DNA of 64,000 nt. Origin: Streptococcus sp. HPH0090. Lineage in GTDB: Bacteria > Bacillota > Bacilli > Lactobacillales > Streptococcaceae. The DNA lies in contig NZ_KE150464.1 in NCBI RefSeq assembly GCF_000411475.1, positions 558,001-622,000 of the forward strand, in the 5' to 3' direction. Each line of letters starts with the position of its first letter. Position 1 is the stretch's first letter. Under the pieces are notes generated by a model that did no database searches, was not told the origin of the DNA, and saw nothing but the letters and a program-made list of their open reading frames with translations. Below, one piece after another: positions 36,652-46,711 of this stretch. Both the position numbers and the translations under genes were made by a program.

Positions 36652-37800
36652 CTATTTTCTATGATTTTTAATATATTTCTGAACCATAGGGATGAGATTT
36701 TGTATTTGATCCTGCTTAATCACAGTTACACCATATTCCTGACAACGATTGCTGTAGACGGGATTAATCCTACCAGAGCAAACAATCATCTTCAAACAAT
36801 TATCACCTGCAAAATGATTGGCATAAACTTCAAGTTCGTTAATAGCTTCAACAGATAAATCTGTCATTTTACAGGAAATGAATACTACTGAATGACCTTT
36901 ACGAAAGATAACATCAATCTCATTTTGAACATTGTCCATCTCAGGAAAGATACCATTCCAATCAATCTCAGCGCCAATCAGGCATTCGTCAAAATACTCA
37001 GACTCAAGGGCTAGTAAATAGATATAAAGCTCCAAAATATGTCCCTTGGTGCGACATAATAAATGTGCTTCTGAACTGAGAAATGTATAGGCAACCCTAT
37101 CACTTTTTTCCTCTTCTATTTTTAGTAAATTGGCATCCCTAAATAGAGGAATCAATTTAGCTGGATAGGAGTAGGTTTTTCCGTTACTTTCCAAAACTTT
37201 TGCTGTTTCAGAGTGAAAATCGGCTGTTTTTGCTATCGCAAAAAATTGAGTAATCTGATACCATTCTTCTGGATTCTCAATAGCGTACTTGGCCAATTTT
37301 TTGATAGCTTCAATTTGCTTAACCGTATGCTGAGGTCGTCTTGATTTCAAAATTTTCCCACCACGTAAGGCTACCAACTGTTCAATGGATAGACTAGGAA
37401 TGTCTAGGACTTCATCCTCGATTTTAGTCCTCCCTAATGCATACTGTTTTCCTTGTTCTACATCCATAGCAATAATGGGAATACCTTTCTCCAAACCATA
37501 CTGATATAGAACTATTGCTAATAGATTATCTCCACCAAAAATATCGATGGTCACTGTCTGAAAATCATTGATAAACACGTCTAAATCCTGCCAGACTTTA
37601 TTTAGCTTAAATTGACGAAAATGTACTTGTTTTAAGTGGGGTACTTGTTCCAATAAAAAATGTTTCAGGGATACTCTTTCTTCTTCAGCAATTTTTTTCA
37701 AAGATAAAAATAAAATTTCATCACAATCACTGACAAAAGCTTGGTAGACATTTTTCTCAATGGTATGACGGTCATACAGTTCAATTAAAAGACTAGTCAT
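36652..37800 (-). CDS. Card1-like protein: CARF-type domain plus PD-(D/E)xK nuclease (DUF1887 family)
   Basis: A 382-residue protein that I assign to the DUF1887/Card1-like family. The N-terminal Rossmann-like half (about 1-125) carries DIFGGDNLLAIVLYQYG (residues 86-102), the position of the CARF ligand-pocket GG motif. A helical middle follows. The C-terminal nuclease has LELYIYLL (E257 region), QNEIDVIF (E294/D296) and VVFISCK (C310/K311), the hallmark E-x-D...SCK of the family. Card1 proteins are cyclic-tetra-adenylate-activated nucleases of type III CRISPR. No CRISPR or Cas gene is in the window. The ATG at 37800 has AGGAGGT six bases upstream; starts further out are rejected. Its effector activity is inference. 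Confidence 0.82.
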   Translation of the reverse strand: MTSLLIELYDRHTIEKNVYQAFVSDCDEILFLSLKKIAEEERVSLKHFLLEQVPHLKQVHFRQFKLNKVWQDLDVFINDFQTVTIDIFGGDNLLAIVLYQYGLEKGIPIIAMDVEQGKQYALGRTKIEDEVLDIPSLSIEQLVALRGGKILKSRRPQHTVKQIEAIKKLAKYAIENPEEWYQITQFFAIAKTADFHSETAKVLESNGKTYSYPAKLIPLFRDANLLKIEEEKSDRVAYTFLSSEAHLLCRTKGHILELYIYLLALESEYFDECLIGAEIDWNGIFPEMDNVQNEIDVIFRKGHSVVFISCKMTDLSVEAINELEVYANHFAGDNCLKMIVCSGRINPVYSNRCQEYGVTVIKQDQIQNLIPMVQKYIKNHRK

Positions 37801-37945
37801 CCTAAGACCTCCTAGACAAAAAAGTCCGATAGAATAGTGGTCGATTAGAATCATTTTAAAACTATCACGATTCTGTTTCATTTCATCGACTTCTCCTACT
37901 TCTAGTATAGCATAAATTGAGAACTTCCTTTCTTATTAGGGTAAC

Positions 37946-37980
37946 AAAAAAGGAAATAGAAAAATCCTTTTCTATTCCCT
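37946..37980 (-). terminator. Terminator of tehB
   Basis: A hairpin GGAAATAGAAAA/TTTTCTATTCCC with one mismatch and a short loop, followed on the minus strand by six T residues, eight bases after tehB. Confidence 0.75.
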
Positions 37981-37987
37981 TAGTCTT

Positions 37988-38848
37988 TTATTTTACTTTT
38001 CTTGCCAACATGGTCGCAAAGCGTAGTTGAATACGATTGCCGTTTTCGTCACGACGATGTAAATGCCCTGGATTTTCATTGTACTTAACCAATTCCCAGT
38101 CCTTGTAGTAATTTGCCAACTCACCCTCTTTGAAGGTAAAGGGGAAATTAACAGAACATGGATAATCTTCCGTATCCATGGCACACACAATCAAATTGTA
38201 ACCTCCAATTGAGGTTTGTTCCTGCATGTTTTGAATAATAGCTGGAATGCGATCTGCTTGTAAAAACATGAGAACAACCGTTGATACGATAAAATCGTAA
38301 GTTTGTCCAATGCTAGCTGAATTGATATCGTAGAGACCTACAGGCATTTCTATATCTTCTTGCTCCACAATGCTTTGCAAGATTTCAAGAGATAGCTCAT
38401 TTTGATCTACAGCTGTGACATCAAATCCATGTTGAGCTAGAAAGAGTGCATTTCTTCCTTGACCACATCCTAGGTCTAGTGCCTTACATGGTTTTACTGT
38501 ATCCATAGCTTCTAAAACTTCCGAATGGACTGGATTAGTATTGTATTTCTTGGGAAAATAATCCTCTGCTTTACAATAAAATTCCAAGTACCATTCCACA
38601 TCTTCTGTGGCAGCTTCTACTCTGTGCCAAGCTTGAGGTTGTGCCATAGGATTATCAGCACCTGCTTCAAAAAAGTGCTCGACTAAAACTTCCCCGTCTT
38701 CAGTCAACTCAATAAACTTTAGAGTCCCTTTTAATACGGTAATCTTGCCCCAGGTTCCGACCTTAGTATTGTGTTTTCTTTGAACAGCTTCTGGCATGGT
38801 GTCTTTATTCCAGACAGGCATGCGTTTGTAGGCAACTAGTTTTTCCAT
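37988..38848 (-). CDS. tehB: SAM-dependent methyltransferase TehB with N-terminal cupin-like domain
   Basis: A 286-residue TehB-type protein. The N-terminal DUF1971-like beta domain (about 1-95: KLVAYKRMPVWNKDTMPEAV) precedes a class I methyltransferase with motif I ALDLGCGQGRNALFLA (near 125) and VTAVDQNELSLEIL. TehB is linked to tellurite resistance by SAM-dependent methylation, and the native substrate is unclear. The ATG at 38848 is chosen; a GTG at 38857 is in frame. It is 14-23 bases after smpB, so it is part of the rnr-smpB-tehB run. Confidence 0.9.
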   Translation of the reverse strand: MEKLVAYKRMPVWNKDTMPEAVQRKHNTKVGTWGKITVLKGTLKFIELTEDGEVLVEHFFEAGADNPMAQPQAWHRVEAATEDVEWYLEFYCKAEDYFPKKYNTNPVHSEVLEAMDTVKPCKALDLGCGQGRNALFLAQHGFDVTAVDQNELSLEILQSIVEQEDIEMPVGLYDINSASIGQTYDFIVSTVVLMFLQADRIPAIIQNMQEQTSIGGYNLIVCAMDTEDYPCSVNFPFTFKEGELANYYKDWELVKYNENPGHLHRRDENGNRIQLRFATMLARKVK

Positions 38849-38862
38849 ATTCTTCACTCTTT

Positions 38863-39330
38863 CTATCGGTGGTTAACAGCTTTCATAACACGCGCAATAT
38901 CACGATTTTGCTCACGTCGTTTGATAGACTCACGTTTATCGTAATCATGCTTCCCTTTTGCAAGTCCTAAAAGAAGCTTGGCATAGCCATCTTTGATATA
39001 AACTTTAAGAGGAACCAAGGTCATACCTGTTCCTTTGGTTTCTTGCTCTAATTTCTGGATTTGTTTTTTATGAAGGAGAAGTTTACGACGACGTTCGGGT
39101 TCCTGATTCCAGATATTGCCCTCTTCATAAGGAGCGATATGCACATTGCTCAGCCAAACTTCCCCATTTTTCACTTGGGCAAACCCATCTTTCAGATTGA
39201 TGCGGGCTGCTCGAACACTCTTGATCTCAGTTCCTGTCAGAACCATTCCTGCTTCTAGCGTATCTACGATTGTATAGTCGTGGTGCGCCTTTTTATTTTG
39301 CGCGACGACCTTTCCCTCGCCCTTTGCCAT
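38863..39330 (-). CDS. smpB: SsrA-binding protein SmpB
   Basis: A 155-residue SmpB, the protein partner of tmRNA in rescuing stalled ribosomes. The core has [25 protein letters not shown], then [27 protein letters not shown] and the C-terminal basic tail [19 protein letters not shown] that enters the mRNA channel. The ATG lies inside the 3' end of rnr (38-base overlap in another frame), coupling it to RNase R, which degrades tmRNA-tagged messages. The ssrA gene is not in this window. Confidence 0.97.
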   Translation of the reverse strand: MAKGEGKVVAQNKKAHHDYTIVDTLEAGMVLTGTEIKSVRAARINLKDGFAQVKNGEVWLSNVHIAPYEEGNIWNQEPERRRKLLLHKKQIQKLEQETKGTGMTLVPLKVYIKDGYAKLLLGLAKGKHDYDKRESIKRREQNRDIARVMKAVNHR

Positions 39331-41635
39331 GCTTGGCTCCTTTCTTTTCTACTTCTTTGTAAAAAGGTTTCTTGCTCTTTTTCTTCTTGTCTTTTGGAGA
39401 ATGCTTGCGCTTATCACTTGAGCGACTAGCTTTTCTCTTGTCTTCTTTCTTATCTGAACGACGACTTCTATCCTTACGACCAGAGCCTTTCAAACCTTTC
39501 TCAATGACATCAAATTCACTTGGAATAAAGGAGAAATCAATCTCACCAGTCATCTTATCCGCTCTTTCGACACGAATACGTATCTGTTGTCCCACTCGGA
39601 AAGTAATTCCTGATTTCTCCCCACGGAGGGTTAAATCGCGTTCATTAAAATGGTAAAACTCAGGAAGATTTGTGATGTGAATCAAGCCTTCAACTGTATT
39701 TGGTAATTCAACAAAAAGACCAAATTTAACAATACTTGAAACAACTGCATCATACTCTTCACCAACGTACTCTTCCATGTATTCAGCTTTTTTCATGGCT
39801 TCGACTTCACGCTCTGCCTCGATAGCACGGCGCTCACGGTTAGAAGACTGGGTCGCGATCTCTGGAATAACCTGTTCAAAATGCTCGGCTACTTCCTTAG
39901 AACGTCCATAGTCTCGAATCATCCGGTGAACCAAGAGGTCAGGATAACGACGAATCGGACTGGTAAAGTGCGTGTAATAGTCCGCAGCTAGACCATAGTG
40001 ACCGTGATTATGCTCAGAATAACGAGCCTGCTGCATCGAACGCAGAAGCATCATAGACAATACATCCGCATATGGCTCTCCCTCAACAGTACTCATGATG
40101 TCTTGAAGAGCTTCCTGACTTATCTCACTGGCAGTCCCATAAATTCGCAAACCAAAGCTCGAAGCATAATCAATAAACTTCTGAACTTTTTCAGCCTTAG
40201 GCTCCTCGTGAATCCGATAGATAAAAGGTAGGTCCAGCTTGCTAAAGTGCTCGGCAACCGTTTCGTTGGCAATCAGCATGAAGGACTCAATCATACGTTC
40301 AGCAACACCACGATGACGAAGAACAATATCAACTGGCTTGCCTTTTTTATCGACTATAATCTTAGCTTCATTGGTATCAAAATTTAAAGCACCACGCTTA
40401 ATTCGCATACCTTCCAATGTTTCATGGAGTTTGGCCATAAGTTCGATACTAGGAACAATTTTCTTATAGTCTTGTCTCTTCTCCTCGTCACCAGCTAAAA
40501 TGTCATTCACATCACTATAGGTCATACGAAAACTTGTCTTGATAACAGTCTGAGTAATCGTATAATTCACAACACGACCCTGCTTATTAATTTCCATAAT
40601 CGCAGACTGAGTCAAGCGGTCCACTTGAGGGTTAAGAGAACAGATTCCGTTTGAGAGGCGTTCTGGAAGCATTGGAACTACACGGTCTGTCACATAGACA
40701 GAGGTCGCACGATTGAGAGCTTCTTTGTCAAGAGCAGAACCCTCTGTCACATAGTAAGAGACATCAGCGATATGAACTCCAAGTTCAAAATTTCCATTTT
40801 TCAAGTGCTTTATGTGAACAGCATCATCCAAGTCCTTAGCATCCGCACCATCTATCGTAAATGTAATTTCATCCCTAAGATCTAAGCGACCTTCCATATC
40901 TTTCCCTGATGGAGTATCCGGAACACTCTCTGCTTCCTGCAAAACAGCTTCTGGAAACTCTGACACAATATCCATTGATTCCAAGACCTCAAGAACGTCA
41001 ATCCCTGCATCAGTTGAATGTCCTACCACATCCAGAACACTTGCGACAAAGAAATCATGCTTTTTACTTGGGTACTTTTCAATAAAGACCTTGAGAACTT
41101 CTGTACCTTCTAGCTTGAGAGCTGGTTTCTTTACGTAAATTGGTTGGCTAATTTTTTGATTTTTAGAACGGATATAACCAGCATACTTGGGCTTTTCTTC
41201 ATCAAGAATAATTTGCCCAACCACAGTCGTTAAACTGTGTTCTAGAATATCGATAATCTTTGCTTCTGCAGCAGTTCCTTTTTGACGATCCGCAACCTTC
41301 TTAATTACGATTTCAACAGTATCTCCGTCAATAGCATAGTTAACATCATTCTTTCCGACAAAAAGATCGTCTTCTTCTCCCTCTAAGCTAACGAAACCAA
41401 ATCCATTTTTATGAGCATGAAAAGTTCCTTTTAGTGTAATTTCATGCTTCTTCTTTTGACCTAGACTGAGACTACCATCTTCTTCAAAGCGAATCTGATG
41501 TTTTCTTTCCATCAGTGATAAAGTTTTGATGAGCTCACTAAAATCCTTAGAGCTCTCCTTTCCCAGGGCTTGAGCTAGCTCATTTACTGTTGCTTGCCCT
41601 TTCTCTTCTATAAATTCCTTTATTTTATCTTTCAT
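39293..41635 (-). CDS. rnr: Ribonuclease R
   Basis: A 780-residue 3'-5' exoribonuclease of the RNB family. A winged-helix N-terminus (1-60) is followed by cold-shock domains and the RNB core with [23 protein letters not shown] (catalytic Asp cluster, near 260) and later [22 protein letters not shown]. An S1 domain (about 620-710) and a Lys/Arg/Ser-rich tail ending [13 protein letters not shown] complete it. It degrades structured RNA and acts in tmRNA quality control with SmpB, whose gene it overlaps by 38 bases. Confidence 0.97.
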   Translation of the reverse strand: MKDKIKEFIEEKGQATVNELAQALGKESSKDFSELIKTLSLMERKHQIRFEEDGSLSLGQKKKHEITLKGTFHAHKNGFGFVSLEGEEDDLFVGKNDVNYAIDGDTVEIVIKKVADRQKGTAAEAKIIDILEHSLTTVVGQIILDEEKPKYAGYIRSKNQKISQPIYVKKPALKLEGTEVLKVFIEKYPSKKHDFFVASVLDVVGHSTDAGIDVLEVLESMDIVSEFPEAVLQEAESVPDTPSGKDMEGRLDLRDEITFTIDGADAKDLDDAVHIKHLKNGNFELGVHIADVSYYVTEGSALDKEALNRATSVYVTDRVVPMLPERLSNGICSLNPQVDRLTQSAIMEINKQGRVVNYTITQTVIKTSFRMTYSDVNDILAGDEEKRQDYKKIVPSIELMAKLHETLEGMRIKRGALNFDTNEAKIIVDKKGKPVDIVLRHRGVAERMIESFMLIANETVAEHFSKLDLPFIYRIHEEPKAEKVQKFIDYASSFGLRIYGTASEISQEALQDIMSTVEGEPYADVLSMMLLRSMQQARYSEHNHGHYGLAADYYTHFTSPIRRYPDLLVHRMIRDYGRSKEVAEHFEQVIPEIATQSSNRERRAIEAEREVEAMKKAEYMEEYVGEEYDAVVSSIVKFGLFVELPNTVEGLIHITNLPEFYHFNERDLTLRGEKSGITFRVGQQIRIRVERADKMTGEIDFSFIPSEFDVIEKGLKGSGRKDRSRRSDKKEDKRKASRSSDKRKHSPKDKKKKSKKPFYKEVEKKGAKHGKGRGKGRRAK

Positions 41636-41690
41636 GTTTTCTTTCTAGATTTGTAAATTTCTTTTGGTGTAAAACCGTATTTCTCTTTAA

Positions 41691-41720
41691 AATAAAAATA
41701 GGCTAAGACCTAGTCTCGCC
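41691..41720 (-). terminator. Weak terminator after secG
   Basis: Stem GGC-AGAC/GTCT-GCC with a small internal loop and loop CTA, followed on the minus strand by an interrupted T tract. It may give partial read-through into rnr. Confidence 0.5.
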
Positions 41721-41730
41721 CATTATTTTC

Positions 41731-41964
41731 TTATCTACTTGATAATACCGTCAATGCTAAGGCAATGGCTAGCCAGAAAAAGACTAAGATCGCTGTCAAA
41801 CGTTGCATTACGGCCTCAAAGCCACGCGCTTTGCTACGTTCAAACAATTCACCTGAACTGGCATCGAACACATTGCTAGATTGGTTTTTAGTCGGTTGCA
41901 TAAAAATTGCAATCACAATCACAACAGATAATACTAATAGAATAGTTAATAATAGGTTATACAT
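41731..41964 (-). CDS. secG: Preprotein translocase subunit SecG
   Basis: A 77-residue SecG. TM1 is at about residues 2-22 (LLLTILLVLSVVIVIAIFMQP), followed by the loop NQSSNVFDASSGELFERSKARGFE, then TM2 (LTAILVFFWLAIALALTVL). SecG is the small subunit of SecYEG that assists SecA-driven export. It lies between rpmG and rnr, the usual streptococcal order. Length is normal. Confidence 0.95.
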   Translation of the reverse strand: MYNLLLTILLVLSVVIVIAIFMQPTKNQSSNVFDASSGELFERSKARGFEAVMQRLTAILVFFWLAIALALTVLSSR

Positions 41965-42003
41965 ATCAAACTCCTTAAAATCCCTATTATTCTACCATAA
42001 TTT

Positions 42004-42153
42004 CTACTTAGATTCAAGATGTAGAGTCACTTTTCTTTCTTTAGGACAATACTTTAAGACTTCAATCTTATCTGGATGTGTTTTAGAGTTTTTACTGGTT
42101 AGATAATTGATGCTGCCACAAGAGGAGCATTTTAAATTAATTTTTACGCGCAC
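42004..42153 (-). CDS. rpmG: 50S ribosomal protein L33 (GTG start, partial zinc motif)
   Basis: A 49-residue L33: [20 protein letters not shown], ending VTLHLESK. The start is GTG at 42153, whose G is also the last base of the pmrA stop codon (TAGTG). The first zinc knuckle CSSC is intact, but the second has only one cysteine (KYCPKERK) instead of CxxC, so zinc binding may be lost or incomplete. Streptococci encode several L33 paralogs; this is the one next to secG. Confidence 0.92.
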
Positions 42154-43352
42154 TAGATTTCCTTCACTTTTAATAATGATTTAAATTGGATAAGGTTAAA
42201 AGAGCAACTAAGAGCTACGCAGAGAGCTGTTGCATAAAATACTGAATGGTAACCAAATTGACCTGCTACTGCTGATCCTGCCAAGGGGCCTATCACTCCT
42301 CCTAGATAAAAGAAAACTTGATTAAAGGCAAATACTCTTGATATACCAGCTTTGGGAGTTATTTTACTGAGGAGTGCATTGACACCCGGTATCAGAGCGC
42401 CTGTACCTAGCCCGAATAGAAAACGATAGAAACCTAATTGGAATGGACTCGTCGCATTTGCACATAATAGATATATGAAAACTGAATATACCTGAGCTAC
42501 GACAAGTAGTCGATGATTTCCCACTTTATCACCTAGTTTACCCATAACTCCTGCGCTCATCATACTTGAAAATCCCATACTGGATACAATCAAGCCAGAG
42601 ACGAAGAGAAGATTCTCTTTCTGCCCAAGATCTCGTACATAGAGAGCAAGAATAGGCCCTATCGATTGTGCAGCAAACTGAATTACAAAACTAGTTAGAA
42701 ATAGATTTATCAAGAGAAAAGGATACTTAACAGATGTAAAAAGCTCTTTGGTCGGGAGTGCTTTTTCTTTCGGCACAGGTTGAAAGTCTTCTTTAATAAA
42801 AAGAATGGTTAGGATAGCAGCTAAAAACAAGAAACTGCCTACCAATAAAAAGACATTACGAATTCCAAAAAATTCTGCAATAAGACCACCAACAAATGGA
42901 CCTGTTAGAGTTCCAGCGACAACGCCAGTTGATAAAGTCCCTAGAGCATATCCTGACCTATCTTTGGGAACTTGACTCGCAATCAAAGCTGTTGCATTTG
43001 GTACGAAACCTGTAAAAACGCCATTGAGAAAACGTAGAAACAAGAGCCAGAAAACATTTGGAACAAAAGCCAGTCCTCCCATGGTAATAGTCATGGCTAG
43101 TCCCGCACGGATCATCATAGGTTTACGACCATATTTGTCTGCAAAGATACCCCAGATTGGTGATACAAAGGCTGCAGAAATAGCAGAAACAGAAATAGCC
43201 AAACCTGAATAAAAAGCAACTTGATCCCCTTCAACTCCTAATTGTTCCACAAAAATAGGCATAAAAGGAACAACAAGAGAAATGCTAGCTCCTGTTAAAA
43301 AACAACCAAACCAAGCAATACGAAGATTATCCTTCCAACTAAGTTCTTGCAT
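42153..43352 (-). CDS. pmrA: MFS multidrug efflux transporter PmrA
   Basis: A 399-residue major facilitator transporter with about 12 TM helices. The DHA1-family loop 2-3 motif is [13 protein letters not shown], and motif C-like sequence [20 protein letters not shown] is in TM5. Sequence and length match pneumococcal PmrA, an efflux pump for fluoroquinolones and dyes. The ATG at 43352 follows AAGGAGG; a start at 43370 is less likely. The start overlaps the coaE end by 14 bases and the stop abuts rpmG. Confidence 0.92.
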
Positions 43353-43944
43353 GGACATCGCCTCCTTCAAGTAAAGTCACTACTTGACTAAGAAGCTGAT
43401 CACGACTGCCATTATTATCTAAGATATGATTAGCCAATTTTTTCTTATCTTCTAAAGGCCATTGAGAAGCCAACCGAGCTTCAGCCGATTCTTTTGATAG
43501 ATGATTTCTTTTCATCAAACGTTCTAATTGAACATCAGGTGATACGTAGACCAACCAAGTTTCATCAAACCAATCAGCATAGTCTTGCTCAAACAGTAAT
43601 GGAATATCCATGAAAAATACATCCTCAGTTTGAGCTAACTTGTCTCTCAAAGCCCTCAATTCGTCACGGATGATTTTGCCTTGAGTTTCTTTAGACCATT
43701 CTCTTTCCTCAGAGTTAGAAAAGATAAGACTGGCAAGTAATGGTCGATTCAGTTCCCCGTTTTCAAGAAGAATTTTCGCACCGAAGTGCGCAACTAACAT
43801 CTGATAAAGTCGACCTCCTGGTTTCTGCAGTTGGTGGACATGGGCATCCGCATCCACTACTTGAAACCCTTTTTGCCTTAGAAATTCTGTAACGGTGGAC
43901 TTACCGGATGCAATACCACCTGTGATTCCAATTATTCTTCCCAT
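43339..43944 (-). CDS. coaE: Dephospho-CoA kinase
   Basis: A 201-residue kinase for the last step of CoA synthesis. P-loop GITGGIASGKST lies at residues 6-17, the substrate lid region at DADAHVHQLQKPGG, with VFFMDIPLLFE and RLMKRNHLSKESAEARLASQ following. The ATG at 43944 overlaps the mutM stop (TGATG). An extended frame up to 44031 lies inside mutM and is rejected. It is part of the era-mutM-coaE-pmrA run. Confidence 0.96.
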   Translation of the reverse strand: MGRIIGITGGIASGKSTVTEFLRQKGFQVVDADAHVHQLQKPGGRLYQMLVAHFGAKILLENGELNRPLLASLIFSNSEEREWSKETQGKIIRDELRALRDKLAQTEDVFFMDIPLLFEQDYADWFDETWLVYVSPDVQLERLMKRNHLSKESAEARLASQWPLEDKKKLANHILDNNGSRDQLLSQVVTLLEGGDVHART

Positions 43945-44768
43945 CACTTTCTCCTTTGACATTTGGGACAAAAGTGGGTTCCTCGACCACCAAGCTGAAT
44001 TTTTTCGATAATAGCCCCACAGCGAGAACAAGCTTGTCCAGTTTTATCATAGACCTGATGAAACTCTTGCATGGTCCCGTCCTCGCCAAAAGCATTGGTG
44101 TAGGTACGAATCGTTGAACCACCCTTTTCAACAGCCTCTCCTAAAACCTTAATCGTTTCATCATAGACTTTTCTGGCCTCTTGAGAAGTTAAACTGTTAG
44201 AAAGTCTTGAAGGGTGAACCTTAGCTCTCCAGAGTACTTCATCAACATAGATATTTCCTAATCCTGCAACTAAGGTCTGGTCAAGTAAATGAGACTTAAT
44301 GGGCTTTTTGGATTTCTTCAAGGCTTGTTTAAAGATTTTTAAATCAAAATCTGATTCTCTTGGTTCCGGACCTAATTTCTTAGAGAGAAAATAAGCCTCT
44401 AGGAGTTCAGGTGCTAATAGTTCCATGGTCCCAAATTTGCGTACATCCTCATAGACTAGAGTGCCTCCGTCTTCAAAGTGGATAAATACATGAGCATGTT
44501 TTCGTGGAGGAATCTCATCAGGATAATAAAAATATTTACCCTCCATTCGCAGATGAGAAATTAAAACCTTATCAGATAAGTGAAAAAGTAGATATTTTCC
44601 ACGACGGCCCATTGACTCGACAACTTGTCCTGGCAATTCCTTTTGAAATTGTCCAAAATCCGTCTTAATCATCTTGGGATAACTGATATCAACACTTGAT
44701 ATTTTCTTTCCCAGAATCAATTTTTCCAGTCCGCGTCGAACCGTTTCGACCTCTGGTAATTCAGGCAT
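43944..44768 (-). CDS. mutM: Formamidopyrimidine-DNA glycosylase (Fpg/MutM)
   Basis: A 274-residue bifunctional glycosylase/AP lyase that excises 8-oxoguanine. It begins [14 protein letters not shown], where Pro2 is the catalytic nucleophile, so the start is the ATG at 44768 (SD AAGGAGG), not the one at 44810. Lys near residue 57 (MEGKYFYY) and the C-terminal zinc finger [25 protein letters not shown] complete the active features. It cooperates with MutY, also in this window, in the GO repair system. Confidence 0.97.
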   Translation of the reverse strand: MPELPEVETVRRGLEKLILGKKISSVDISYPKMIKTDFGQFQKELPGQVVESMGRRGKYLLFHLSDKVLISHLRMEGKYFYYPDEIPPRKHAHVFIHFEDGGTLVYEDVRKFGTMELLAPELLEAYFLSKKLGPEPRESDFDLKIFKQALKKSKKPIKSHLLDQTLVAGLGNIYVDEVLWRAKVHPSRLSNSLTSQEARKVYDETIKVLGEAVEKGGSTIRTYTNAFGEDGTMQEFHQVYDKTGQACSRCGAIIEKIQLGGRGTHFCPKCQRRK

Positions 44769-44816
44769 AGCTCCTCCTTCTCTAAAAACAAGAAGCAGGC
44801 TACCGCCCACCTCTTC

Positions 44817-45716
44817 TTAATATTCTTTTTCGTTATAGCCAAAGTCAGCCAAATCTAGCTTTTTATCGCGCCAGTTTTTCTTAACTTTGACCCATGTTTC
44901 TAGGAAGACCTTGTCTCCTAGCATGAGTTCGATATCCTTACGCGCAAGGGTACCAATTTTCTTGAGCATAGCACCACCTTTACCGATGACAATTCCTTTT
45001 TGACTGTCGCGCTCGACCATAATAGTTGCTCGGATATGAACTTTATCAGTCTCCTCATCTCGTTTCATAGAATCTACCACTACTGCAACTGAGTGTGGAA
45101 TTTCTTCACGAGTTAAGTGTAACACTTTTTCACGAATCATCTCAGAAACCAAGAAACGTTCTGGGTGATCGGTAATTTGGTCTGCTGGGAAATATTGGAA
45201 TCCTTCTTCCAAATTTTCACTCAAGATATCAATCAAATGTGAAACATTATTTCCTTGAAGCGCTGAAATCGGCACGATTTCCTTAAAGTCCATTTGACTA
45301 CGGAAGTCATCGATTTGAGCCAAGAGTTGGTCAGGGTGTACCTTGTCAATCTTATTGACCACAAGAATAACCGGAACCTTAGCAGCCTTGAGACGTTCGA
45401 TAATCATATCGTCGCCTTTTCCACGTGGTTCATCAGCTGGTACCATGAAAAGAACCGTATCGACTTCACGAAGTGTGCTGTAGGCTGATTCCACCATGAA
45501 ATCTCCAAGAGCCGTTTTGGGTTTGTGAATCCCTGGTGTATCGATAAAGACAATTTGTTCCTTATCCGTAGTATAAATACCCATGATTTTGTTGCGGGTT
45601 GTTTGAGCCTTGTCACTCATAATGGCAATTTTTTGCCCCATGACATGATTCAAAAAAGTTGACTTCCCAACGTTGGGACGTCCTAAAATGGCTACAAAGC
45701 CTGATTTAAATGTCAT
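44817..45716 (-). CDS. era: GTPase Era
   Basis: A 299-residue Era GTPase acting in 16S rRNA maturation. G motifs are GRPNVGKST (near 13), DTPGIHKP (near 60) and VNKIDK (near 124). The C-terminal KH domain has [21 protein letters not shown]. The ATG at 45716 follows AAAGAGGT; the longer frame to 45752 lacks a ribosome site. It follows ybeY and dgkA in the common ybeY-dgkA-era arrangement. Confidence 0.97.
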   Translation of the reverse strand: MTFKSGFVAILGRPNVGKSTFLNHVMGQKIAIMSDKAQTTRNKIMGIYTTDKEQIVFIDTPGIHKPKTALGDFMVESAYSTLREVDTVLFMVPADEPRGKGDDMIIERLKAAKVPVILVVNKIDKVHPDQLLAQIDDFRSQMDFKEIVPISALQGNNVSHLIDILSENLEEGFQYFPADQITDHPERFLVSEMIREKVLHLTREEIPHSVAVVVDSMKRDEETDKVHIRATIMVERDSQKGIVIGKGGAMLKKIGTLARKDIELMLGDKVFLETWVKVKKNWRDKKLDLADFGYNEKEY

Positions 45717-45733
45717 AGTTACCTCTTTAATAT

Positions 45734-46129
45734 TTAAAATAGCAAATCCCAAATCCTAGGGATGAAAATGATAAGTCCAGTCACTGCAGCAAATAAAGAC
45801 ACGACAAGTACCGCACCGGCAGCCATATCCTTAGCCTTCTTTGCCAACATAGAAAAATGATAATGGCTGGCCAAATCAACCACATTTTCAATGGCTGAAT
45901 TCAAAATCTCAAAAGCAATTACTAGGAAAATACTTAGTAGGAGAAATAGCCATTCAATTTTTGAAACCTGAAAAACAAAGCCTGCAAGAACAACCAAAAG
46001 TGATGTTACCGCATGCTTTCTCATATTACGCTCTTCTTGGAAGGCCGTAAAAATACCTGTTAGGGCAAAATCTAAACTTGAGAGCAAATCCCGATTTTTC
46101 CATTTTCGTTTATTGTCTTGTGAGTCCAT
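45734..46129 (-). CDS. dgkA: Diacylglycerol/undecaprenol kinase
   Basis: A 131-residue small integral kinase of the DgkA family with three TM segments. The catalytic segment [14 protein letters not shown] (Glu pair) and [14 protein letters not shown] are typical. In Gram-positive bacteria this enzyme phosphorylates undecaprenol, recycling the cell-wall lipid carrier; in streptococci it affects acid tolerance. The start overlaps the ybeY end by 20 bases, so the two are translationally coupled. Confidence 0.94.
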   Translation of the reverse strand: MDSQDNKRKWKNRDLLSSLDFALTGIFTAFQEERNMRKHAVTSLLVVLAGFVFQVSKIEWLFLLLSIFLVIAFEILNSAIENVVDLASHYHFSMLAKKAKDMAAGAVLVVSLFAAVTGLIIFIPRIWDLLF

Positions 46130-46607
46130 AGGCTATCAAAATTTCTTCTTGTAAACCGAACATCTCCGCTTCTTCTTCCGGAGTGTAGTGATCATAACCG
46201 TTAATATGTAAAAATCCATGAACCGCTAGAAAGCCCATTTCACGTTCGAAGCTATGGCCATACTCCTCAGCCTGCTCCTTAGCCTTGTCAATTGAAATAA
46301 ATAGCTCACCGATATAAGCATCAAATTCTGACATCATTTCTGCTAAATCAGGGTCTTCTGCCAAATCTTCCTCATCAAAAGCAATTTCTATTTCAGGCTT
46401 ATATTCAAGGCTGATGACATCTGTTGGACGATCAGTATCACGAAACTCTAGATTGAGTTCATGACTGCGTTCATTGGTCACGAAAGTTACTGCCATTTCC
46501 TTGTCTTCTTTTCCAATCGTTTTCGCAGCAAATTCCAAAATTTCTTGTGTTTGCTTTAAAATTTCTTTAGAAACCTGACCAGTTTCATCTACCATTTCAA
46601 TATACAT
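46110..46607 (-). CDS. ybeY: Endoribonuclease YbeY
   Basis: A 165-residue zinc-dependent endoribonuclease for 16S rRNA 3'-end maturation and quality control. The metal site is [11 protein letters not shown] (near residue 128), with conserved [18 protein letters not shown] near 54. It is first in the ybeY-dgkA-era run. A TGGTATAAT -10 box at 46638-46643 on the minus strand lies about 30 bases upstream of its ATG. Confidence 0.97.
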   Translation of the reverse strand: MYIEMVDETGQVSKEILKQTQEILEFAAKTIGKEDKEMAVTFVTNERSHELNLEFRDTDRPTDVISLEYKPEIEIAFDEEDLAEDPDLAEMMSEFDAYIGELFISIDKAKEQAEEYGHSFEREMGFLAVHGFLHINGYDHYTPEEEAEMFGLQEEILIAYGLTRQ

Positions 46608-46711
46608 GTGCTTCTCGATTCTCTTTACTTGGCTTTATTATACCATATTTCTATGATTTTATTCTACCTTTTTGATATAATACTATGGAATACATTCACA
46701 AGGAGAGAACG

